Assembly: GCF_905171765.1 (NCBI RefSeq)
Contig: NC_053389.1
Span: forward strand, 219,610,624 to 219,674,623
From: Bufo bufo
Lineage: Eukaryota; Chordata; Amphibia; Anura; Bufonidae
DNA length: 64,000 nucleotides
Direction of reading: 5' to 3'
The position numbers and the translations under genes were made by a program. Every line of letters starts with the position of its first letter. Position 1 is the stretch's first letter. Below are positions 56,746-64,000 of this stretch, piece by piece. Under the pieces are notes generated by a model. It was not told the origin of the DNA. It worked only from the letters and a program-made list of their open reading frames with translations, and did no database searches.

Positions 56746-58176
56746 TAGTAATAGGAAAATGAGCGAGCACTCATACACTTGGCAACCAGATTGACATGTG
56801 CAGAAAATATTTATTAAATCCCCATAAAATACAAGTAATAAAATTTATAAGAACAATGTAGCAATAATATACAACATTACAATCACATATATTGTGGTAG
56901 ATATGATCAACACTATATTCATATGACTCAATAGTGTCGATAAATTCAATAGTATATATCTCACGAAAAAACTTCAAGTATATGCTGTTATTTGGGAAGA
57001 GGGGGTATTATCTTCTAGCGCTCTATCCCAATTTGGGAAACTGAATGTCACTGAAAATGCTGTAGGTGTATTCACTGGGAGCGCAACATGTTCATAAAGT
57101 GTCCACAGGAATCCTGATAATGTGAAAAGTCTCTTATAGCATATCCTTTTAAGCTCGATATGAGCTTTGGATTGAAGAAAACTTTAAATCGATGTTTGGC
57201 TTACCGTCTAGCGTCTGCTGTCTCCCTATTGCTTCAATGGAGCTTTAAATATTTGCCGGCTTATTCAGTCGCTCCATACAGCAAGCTGGTTTAAATTTCG
57301 CAGGAGTTCCAAAGATCGCAGGAGTTGCCACTCTGTTCCGCAATTTCCTTTGGTGCAGCTTTCAACGATAAGAATAGTTAATCCTTTACTGTAGAGATTT
57401 TCTTCTGTATGGCCAGACCACTGAGGAAGGGAGAGTGAATCTACCCGTAATGCGTATGGTGAAACAAGTGATGTACCTGCATTGAAAAGCCTCCGATAAT
57501 ACTGTATGGCCATACAGAAGAAAATCTCTACAGTAAAGGATTAACTATTCTTATCGTTGAAAGCTGCACCAAAGGAAATTGCGGAACAGAGTGGCAACTC
57601 CTGCAATCTTTGGAACTCCCGCGAAATTTAAACCAGCTTGCTGTATGGAGCGACTGAATAAGCCGGCAAATATTTAAAGCTCCATTGAAGCAATAGGGAG
57701 ACAGCAGACGCTAGACGGTAAGCCAAACATCGATTTAAAGTTTTCTTCAATCCAAAGCTCATATCGAGCTTAAAAGGATATGCTATAAGAGACTTTTCAC
57801 ATTATCAGGATTCCTGTGGACACTTTATGAACATATTGCGCTCCCAGTGAATACACCTACAGCATTTTCAGTGACATTCAGTTTCCCAAATTGGGATAGA
57901 GCGCTAGAAGATAATACCCCCTCTTCCCAAATAACAGCATATACTTGAAGTTTTTTCGTGAGATATATACTATTGAATTTATCGACACTATTGAGTCATA
58001 TGAATATAGTGTCGATCATATCTACCACAATATATGTGACTGTAATGTTGTATATTATTGCTACATTGTTCTTATAAATTTTATTACTTGTATTTTATGG
58101 GGATTTAATAAATATTTTCTGCACATGTCAATCTGGTTGCCAAGTGTATGAGTGCTCGCTCATTTTCCTATTACTA
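56746..58176. repeat. 1.43-kb near-perfect palindrome (foldback element)
   Basis: Arms 56746-57414 and 57508-58176 (669 bp each) are near-identical inverted copies around a 93-bp spacer. The ends are TAGTAATAGGAAAATGAGCG and its complement. I see only a few mismatches, e.g. AACATGTTC against the complement of GAACATATT, and GATCGCAGGAG against the complement of CTCCTGCAATC. The same 68-codon frame appears on both strands only because of the symmetry. The spacer has CTGAGGAAGGG and CCCGTAATGCG, resembling loops of other foldback repeats. Confidence 0.95.
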
Positions 58177-58214
58177 AAAAAAATTAAAGTTTCAATAAAA
58201 AAAAGCCCCTTTCC

Positions 58215-58590
58215 GATTGCATTCATGAGAATAGAAATGATGTCACCTTTTCATGTGAGAGAATCCCCCCCTCATTCCCTCCTCCTCCCCCCTTCTTCCT
58301 CCCCCTCTTATACCTATATTCTTCTTTTTTTTTTCTCTCCCTTATCTTTATGTTTCTTTTCAACTTATTCCGCCTTCAACTTTTCTTTTCTAATGTAGAC
58401 CTCATTAGTGCAGGCCGTTGAACTCATGTTCACTGAAATACTTGAACATTTTCTAGCACTATGTCAGAAGTAATACTATGGAATTGTTCCTGATCGCTGA
58501 CCTTTTTGGTTGACATTATGTGTAGTAACTTATTCACTGTATTACTGTCATGTGACATTTGTTTTATACTACATTGGATGATATAAAAGA
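58215..58590 (+). mobile_element. Probable LINE tail insertion
   Basis: The TTAA-family text AAAAAAAAGCCCCTTTCC before 58215 is repeated as AAAAAAAAGCCCTTTTCC after 58590, consistent with a ~18-bp target duplication. Between them is non-coding, CT-rich sequence ending GATGATATAAAAG. It could be a 5'-truncated LINE or processed transcript. Less certain than 35194-35557. Confidence 0.45.
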
Positions 58591-58611
58591 AAAAAAAAAA
58601 AAGCCCTTTTC

Positions 58612-60494
58612 CCATAAAAAGAGACATAAAACTGTGAAAAATAGAAAAAAAAATACATATTAGGTATCGCTGTGTGCGTAACAACATGTTCTATAAAAAT
58701 ATCACATGATCCACCCTGTCTGGTCAACACCGTAAAAAAATGAAAATAAAAACTGTGCTAAAATAAATTTTTGGTCACCTTTCATCACAAAAAGTGTACT
58801 AACAAGCAATCAAAAAGTCATATGTACCCAAAAATAATACCAATGAAACCGTCATCTCATCCCACAAAAACTGAGACGTAGGGTCAGACAATCAGACAAA
58901 AAATTTAAAAGATATGGCTTTCAGAAAATGGAAACATAAAAACATTTTTTTTGTTTCAAAAATGCTTTGATTGTTTAAAACCAAAATATATTTAAAAAAA
59001 ACTGACATATTAGGTATCACCACCAGTGATGGCCAGTTTGCATTGTTCGCCCGCGAACACATGCGGGCTGCCATCTTTTCTCACAAGTCCGCCGAGGCAC
59101 AGGTAAGCTCTTACCTGTGCCTGTGCGCGAGCCGGTCTGAAATCAAATGCGGTCAGCGGGAGCAGGCAGTTCGGAGAACAGCCCGATGAAGGCCCCCGGC
59201 GGCTGTTCTCGGAACTGCCTGCTCCCGGTGACCGCATTTGATTTCAGACCGGCTCGCACTCAGGCACAGGTAAGAGCTTACCTGTGCCTCGGCGGACTTC
59301 TGAGAAAAGATGGCAGCCCGCATGTGTTCGCGGGCGAACAATGCGAACTGGCCATCACTGATCACCACGTCCGTAATAACCTGCTCTATAAAACTATCAC
59401 AAGACCCACCCCATCTGGTGAACACCATAAAATAAAATAAAAAATTAAAATAGAGACATAAAACATCATATATTTTTGTTTCAAAAATGTTTTTATTGTT
59501 TAAAACCAAAATATATAAATAAAAAAAGACGTATTAGGTATCACCACGTCCGTAACAACCTCCTCTATAAAAATATCACATGAGCTAACCCCTCTGGGGA
59601 ACACCGTAAAAAAATGAAATAAAAACCGTGCCAAAAAATCTATTTTTTGTCACCATACATCACAAAAAGTGCAACACCAAACAATCAAAAAGTAATATGT
59701 ACCCCAAAATAATACCAATCAAACCGTCATCTCATCCCGCAAAAAATGAGACCCTAACTAAGACAATCACCCAAAAAATAAAAAAGATATGGCTTTCAGA
59801 AAATGGAGACAAAAAACATGATTGTTTTTCTTTAAAAAATGCATTTATTGTGCAAAACCAAAATAAATATATTTTCAAAAAAATAGACAAATTAGGCACC
59901 GCCGCATCCGTAACAACCTGCTCTATAAAAATATCCTATGAATTACCCTGTCAGGTGAAAAGCATAAAAAAAAAAAAGTCACAAAAAAATGTCACCATGC
60001 ATCACAAAATGTATAATACCAAAAGATCAAAAAGTAGTACCAATCAAACCGTCACCTCATGCCGCAAACGCTGAGCCCCTACATAAGATAATCACCCAAA
60101 AAATAAAAATAATATGTCTTTCAGAAAAAGGAATCACAAAAACATGATTTAAAAAAAAAAAGCTTTATTATGTAAAACTGAAACAAAAGAAAAATAAAAG
60201 TAGACATATTTGATATTGTCGCCTCCATAACAACATGCTCTATAAAAATAGCACAAGATCTAACTTATCAGGTGAACACCGTAAAAATCAAAAAATAAAA
60301 ACTGTGCCAGAACAGCTATTTTTTGGTTATCTTGCCTCACAAAAAGCATAATATAGAGCAATCAAAAGTCATATATACCACAAAATAGTACCAATAAAAG
60401 TGTCACCATATCCTATAATTTACAAAATGGGGTCACTTTTTTGGAGTTTCTACTTTAGGGGTGCATCGGGGGGTCTTTAAATATCATATGGCAG
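58612..60494. repeat. TTAA-family ~300-bp modules
   Basis: Repeated modules start near 58655, 59008/59361 (split by a MITE), 59528, 59888 and 60205 with TATTAGGTATCRCYRCGTCCG-like phrases followed by CTCTATAAAAATATCACATG, AACACCGTAAAAAAATGAAA, CACAAAAAGT and ACCGTCATCTCATCCC. They are the same modules as in 34726-36000. The series ends near 60480 with GGAGTTTCTACTTTAGGG and is cut by the LINE. Short Lys-rich frames here are not genes. Confidence 0.85.
59024..59360. mobile_element. hAT-type MITE with perfect 8-bp duplication
   Basis: 337 bp, CAGTGATGGCCAGTT at the left and AACTGGCCATCACTG at the right, flanked by ATCACCAC on both sides (59016-59023, 59361-59368). Nearly the whole element is palindromic (GCCGAGGCACAGGTAAGCTC against GAGCTTACCTGTGCCTCGGC). 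An 8-bp duplication suggests mobilisation by a hAT transposase. Fragments occur near 4224 and 45158. Confidence 0.9.
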
Positions 60495-61605
60495 CGGGGG
60501 GGCGTGGCCTGAGATCAAGATGGACGGACGTGTCTAGCTGAGCTCCGTCATCGTTGCCCTAACTTCGCCATTATCCTGAACTTACCAACCGCAATCATAA
60601 CATCTACGGAGGAGAGAAGGTCGAGACGCACCCGCAGAATCGGCATGGCGCGGAACAAGGCGCTGTTGGCTGCTGAAAAGCTCAAAGAGTTTGCCCGGCC
60701 TGATTTCCAAGATGGCGCAGGCCATGTGCCGCGCGCGCAGACACCGGCCTCCGGGAGTGCCTCTCCTGCTCCCAGTAAGGACCTTGCGCCAGACTCCGAA
60801 CCCTCCCTCAAGCAGGTGACCGATCAACTGCTCCAGGCCATAGCTACCTGTCGCTCCTCTCTTTCTGGAAAGATGGAGGAGGTTAAGATAGACATTGGTC
60901 TCCTGAGGCATGACATGCAAAACATGCGTGAACGTATTACGGAGGTGGAAACCCGTGTGTCCACGGTGGAAGATCAACTGAACCCATTGCCGGCCCGCTT
61001 GGCTGACTTGGAAAAGAAAGTGGATTATTGGCAGCAAAAATGCGACGACTCCGAAAATCACACACGCCGCAACAACCTACGTATAGTGGAACTTCCTGAG
61101 CGTGCAGAGGGTAATAACCCGTGTGAATTTGTGTCTACATGGCTGCGAGCCACTTTCCCTGATGCCACCTTTTCCTCTGCCTTTATTATTGAAAGAGCAC
61201 ACCGAGTACCGGCCAAACCATTACCTCCTGGAGCACCACCGCGGCCGTTATTGGCGCGACTATTGATGTCTGCAGATCGAGACCTCATACTACAATTGGC
61301 TCGTCGCAAGCAGGAGCTTCGCTTTGAGAATGCAAACATCATGCTCTTCCCGGATTTCTCAGCAGAGCTTCAGAAACGCAGAGCGACATTCACAGTGGTG
61401 AAGAGACGTCTCCGGGATTTAAACTTCCCATACCAAATGACCTACCCAGCCAGGCTACGGGTAGTGGACGGAGAGTCCATCAGATTTTTCAACACTCCTG
61501 CGGAAGCTGCGGCCTGGCTGGAGGGCAAACCGCGTCCAGCGAGATCCCCGAGATGAACACTCGTCACAAATCCTGGATGCCGTTACTTGTCAAGGTTTTC
61601 TCCGT
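60495..61605 (+). mobile_element. 5' part of a Tx1/L1-type LINE
   Basis: Starts with GGGGGGGCGTGGCCTGAGAT, a GC-rich 5' UTR (60495-60644) followed by ORF1. Downstream of ORF1 the element is lost within about 50 bp, where another retroelement begins, so ORF2 is absent from the window. The left edge interrupts the TTAA-family repeat. Confidence 0.75.
60645..61556 (+). CDS. L1-type ORF1 protein (RNA-binding chaperone)
   Basis: 303 codons, ATG 60645, no breaks. ORF1p coats LINE RNA and acts as a nucleic-acid chaperone in the ribonucleoprotein particle. The N-terminus is Ala/Pro-rich and disordered-looking. Residues about 55-130 form a heptad-like coiled coil (LSGKMEEVKIDIGLL, MRERITEVETRVSTVEDQL, ARLADLEKKVDYWQQKCDD). 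An RRM-like domain follows (ENHTRRNNLRIVELPE, FVSTWLRATFP, IERAHRVPAKPLPPG, RPLLARLLMSADRDLILQLA), then the C-terminal domain (NANIMLFPDFSAELQKRRA, RRLRDLNFPYQMTYPARLRV, FFNTPAEAAAWLE). The domain order fits L1/Tx1 ORF1p. It looks complete, though its ORF2 partner is missing here. Confidence 0.9.
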   Translation: MARNKALLAAEKLKEFARPDFQDGAGHVPRAQTPASGSASPAPSKDLAPDSEPSLKQVTDQLLQAIATCRSSLSGKMEEVKIDIGLLRHDMQNMRERITEVETRVSTVEDQLNPLPARLADLEKKVDYWQQKCDDSENHTRRNNLRIVELPERAEGNNPCEFVSTWLRATFPDATFSSAFIIERAHRVPAKPLPPGAPPRPLLARLLMSADRDLILQLARRKQELRFENANIMLFPDFSAELQKRRATFTVVKRRLRDLNFPYQMTYPARLRVVDGESIRFFNTPAEAAAWLEGKPRPARSPR

Positions 61606-61790
61606 TGATCTCAGGGATTTTTGAAGGCATGCTCTGTCAAGGGAGTCCGTACTGGGCCACCATTAGGGGAGGCCGACATGATGCGGTTTCGGCTACAGAA
61701 GGGCAGGTGGCAAGGTTAGGGTTAATAAATTTGAAAGCTAGTGCGGTGCGGGGGGGGGGGGGGAAGTTAGAAAAAGGCGGGCGATAAGTT

Positions 61791-61798
61791 TATAAAAG
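61791..61798 (+). promoter_or_regulatory. TATA box of the Ngaro-like element
   Basis: TTTATAAAAGGA lies about 55-60 bp upstream of the gag ATG at 61853-61855. The other copy has TTTATAAGAG in the corresponding place. Confidence 0.55.
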
Positions 61799-61852
61799 GA
61801 CGGGTCAGAGTGGTCAGTTACCTGGATTCTGGCTAGAGAACTGACAGGCATC

Positions 61853-63530
61853 ATGCAGGCGGTGGAGACGCTCATACAGCAGTTGTGGGCAGCGGCAGAC
61901 GTGCGGGGACCCGAATGGCTGCAGGAGCAAGTGTCCGGCGTGTTGCAGGGGGCGGGTCCGGCGAGTGTGGCTGCAGGAGCAAGTGTCCGGCGTGTTGCTA
62001 GACGGCCGCAGAGGCCCCCAGGTCCAGGCGCAGAGTGCAGAGCTCCTCCGGGGACCCTCCGCGCCGGGAGGCTGGAGTAGTGCCTGGTACCAGCACCTCC
62101 CGGCGCAGGAGGAAGCCTTGTGCACGGCGGGGCCTAGTAACGGGCGGGCGGAACCCTCCCCCCCCTTTCTACAAGCAGGGATGCAGGACCAGGAGCGGCG
62201 GGTCCCCCCAGCCTGGTGGAGAACGCCCGGCGTGGGAGTAGGACACATTCTGCCGAAGCTGTGCGCATGGAGCCCGGGGATGCGCACAGGCTGCAAGCTG
62301 CATCGCCACTGAGGGACTCTGTCGCCACATGCGCATCCAGCAATGACCCTGCTGGGATGCGGGATCCATCAGGAGCTGCGTCACAGATGTCAAGTGGAGA
62401 AGAGAGGCCAGAACAGAGGAGCGACCTTCTGGACACAGGATCTTCAGCTGCGGGGTCCACAGCCCCCCGGCAGCTAGGTGAGGCCACTGGGAGTGTTCAT
62501 GACTTATTTAGAACAGGCCCTGGGGGAATGGGTGGGCCACAAGGGGATTTAGGTAGGGGTCTAGGACAGCTTTTTTATAGTCTGGCGGGTTGGATGTCCG
62601 GTTTGAGGGCGACAGGGGTTTCACCTGTTGTGGCATGGGGATTAGGAGATGCTGGAAGCGGGGTGTCTGGAGTGGTGCACAGTGGGTCGCCTGGTGTGGA
62701 TACTGTTGGGAGCAGCGGATTGCCTGGAACGGTGCCGGGAGGTGCCGGTGTAGCGGCTGGGAGTAACGGTGCGGTTGGGGGAGTTGGCGCAGGTTCTAAC
62801 ACTACGGTTGGGAGGCCGGGTGAGGTGGTCTCAGTCTCGGTACAGGCGGGTGGGGAGGATGACAGGCTCAGGGTAGACGATACAGCACGTGGAGAAGTGT
62901 ATGTCTGTTTTGAAGGGCCCTTAGGGGCGCATTTAAAACAAGACGTGCGTGAACGCATTTGGAAGGGGGAGTTTGTGGAAATTTTTTCCCTACTCCTCCT
63001 GGAGCGGTTTAACTTGGAGAGGGGAAAAAAGGACGACAGAAAAAAAGAGGAGGACAAGAAGCGTAGGTTCCGTTTAATCCCGCGCACGTTCTCTAACTGG
63101 CTTCAAGCATTTGCGATCTTGGCCAGTGTGATAGGTGAAAGAAAGCCGGAGTGTTGTTCGGTTTTATTTTGTTATATGGACGCCATAGGGGAAGCGTTTC
63201 AGGTGTACGGCGGAACGGACTTGCTCCGCTATGATGAACAGTTCAGACAGAGGATGGTGGTGCGGAGTAGCATTCGGTGGGACCATAAGGACATTGGGCT
63301 GTGGATGCGGGTAATGGCACCTTTCGGGGAGAGGCAGGACGGTCAGGGCAGTCAGCATTTGCAGTTGCTTCCGCAAAAGGATTATGTTTCCTTTTTAACG
63401 AAGGAAACTGCAAATTTGGGGCAAAATGTCGCTTCAAACACGAGTGTGCAGTACGCAGCCCTGCAGGGTATTGCGATGTGAGGTCACGGTTACTTAGGCA
63501 AACGAGGGTTGCTATGGGTTACTCACAGTT
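61853..63530 (+). pseudogene. Gag-like ORF with CCCH finger, frameshifted
   Basis: ATG 61853 begins MQAVETLIQQLWAAADVRG, similar to the start of the minus-strand copy. In-frame TAG at 62078-62080 and further stops near 62135 show a break; the frame is open again from about 62141 to 63481. The long part is Gly/Val/Ser-rich, then gives YVCFEGPLGAHLKQDVRERI, WKGEFVEIFSLLLLERF, a charged stretch KKDDRKKEEDKKRR, and RLIPRTFSNWLQAFAILASV, LRYDEQFRQR and IRWDHKDIGLWMRVM. After another frame change between 63310 and 63370 comes a CCCH finger, CFLFNEGNCKFGAKCRFKHEC. This is the nucleic-acid-binding part of the protein. It is then cut off by the LTR. Not functional as it stands. Confidence 0.75.
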
Positions 63531-64000
63531 TGTAGGATGACCCTGGGCAGCGTACAGCAGTGATGGAGAGGCTGGCACAGTAGTCCTCTGGGGCACTCTC
63601 TGTATATGGGGACCAGGCCTGATGGTAGATGAGGTGCCCTGGATGTTGCAGATATTTAATGTGCCTAGGGCAAGGTCCCTTTAAGGTTCATGACGCCAGT
63701 GCCTGTAACGGTGGCACACCGATTTATAGTTGTAATAAGTGAGGAACACAGTGTGGTGGTGAACCAAACTTTCTTTACTGGTAACAATTCAACTTTGTAC
63801 AATTTGATTTCAGTTCCACTTTGCAGCAGTGATAAATAGCAGGCTTTACACGTAAATGGCAGGTGTTAGGTTCTTTGCAGGATATTCAGAGGGTACAATC
63901 AGCACTCACAGACCAGGCTGCACTATACTTCAGATATCCTGGCTGTCTGTATTCCCAAGGCCCATATGCCCTAATGCTGGCTTTAATCCTTGGTAGAAAT
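63531..64000. mobile_element. LTR fragment at window edge
   Basis: Sequence from about 63531 (TGTAGGATGA) shares TGACGCCAGTGCC, AACGGTGGCAC, GATTTATAGTTGTAATAAGTGAGGAAC-like phrases with the LTR at 11549-12235, in the same order, so it is a related Ty3/gypsy LTR. It continues beyond the window. The exact start is uncertain. Confidence 0.65.

Larger units (their letters stand above)
61606..63530 (+). mobile_element. Ngaro-like retroelement, 5' portion, plus strand
   Basis: Inserted just after the LINE ORF1. It has a GC-rich upstream region with a G run (61749-61763), a TATA box and a gag-like ORF with the IPRTFSNWLQA block shared with the element at 50066-53334. It ends where an LTR begins near 63531. 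The left boundary is approximate. Confidence 0.65.

Noticed and set aside
56771..58151. Identical 68-codon frame present on both strands
   Set aside because: Produced by the symmetry of the palindrome; no protein motif.
62216..63481. 421-codon Gly/Val-rich frame as an independent host gene
   Set aside because: Its second half shares the gag block with the Ngaro-like element at 50066-53334, and it lies in frame with the broken gag start at 61853.
1..64000. tRNA or rRNA genes
   Set aside because: I saw no A/B-box pair with a cloverleaf-compatible CCA end region and no rRNA-like conserved block; a covariance-model scan would be decisive.

Overview
The window looks like repeat-dense, gene-poor nuclear DNA from a vertebrate, most probably an amphibian (anuran). 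The evidence is its mix of mobile elements: palindromic and terminal-inverted-repeat MITEs, TTAA-bounded repeats, a CR1/L2-type LINE, Tx1/L1-type LINE pieces, two kinds of Ty3/gypsy LTR retrotransposon, a DD37E Tc1-like transposon, a large hAT transposon, and tyrosine-recombinase-type retroelements with an SGNH hydrolase. I found no host protein-coding exon, tRNA, rRNA or CRISPR array. Species assignment is inference only.

Layout. 1-1866 is an 80-bp minisatellite with a 7-unit higher-order period. 2.1-9.9 kb holds several MITEs and a 5'-truncated LINE with a 794-codon reverse transcriptase frame (minus strand). 11549-18954 is a complete young Ty3/gypsy element (minus strand) with near-identical LTRs and a CCCT target duplication. 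19024-30936 is an 11.9-kb hAT transposon with an 8-bp target duplication (7/8 match). Its BED-finger transposase is broken by three frameshifts, and it carries internal satellites, a TTAA-type insertion and a Tc1-like insertion. A second Tc1-like copy lies at 31538-33099.

34060-37328 is a TTAA-bounded element with its own internal repeats and a LINE tail insertion carrying a 16-bp target duplication. 37513-43437 is a foldback element split by a chromodomain-bearing Ty3/gypsy element (37844-43326, GAAAG duplication) whose LTRs differ in length by about 750 bp. 43.4-50 kb is mostly unrecognised sequence with a solo LTR and a GA-rich tract. 50066-53334 is a deleted Ngaro-like retroelement (minus strand) with split direct repeats in the order A1-coding-B1-A2-B2 and an SGNH hydrolase frame.

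53.5-60.5 kb contains minisatellites around a second solo LTR, a 1.43-kb near-perfect palindrome, further TTAA-family repeats and a hAT-type MITE with a perfect 8-bp duplication. 60495-64000 is a three-level nest: the start of a Tx1/L1-type LINE with intact ORF1, then a second Ngaro-like gag, then an LTR that runs off the window.

The genes do not form a host pathway. Each belongs to the replication cycle of one mobile element, and nearly all are broken. The window is best read as a stratigraphic record of insertions, with relative ages given by nesting, target duplications and LTR similarity.
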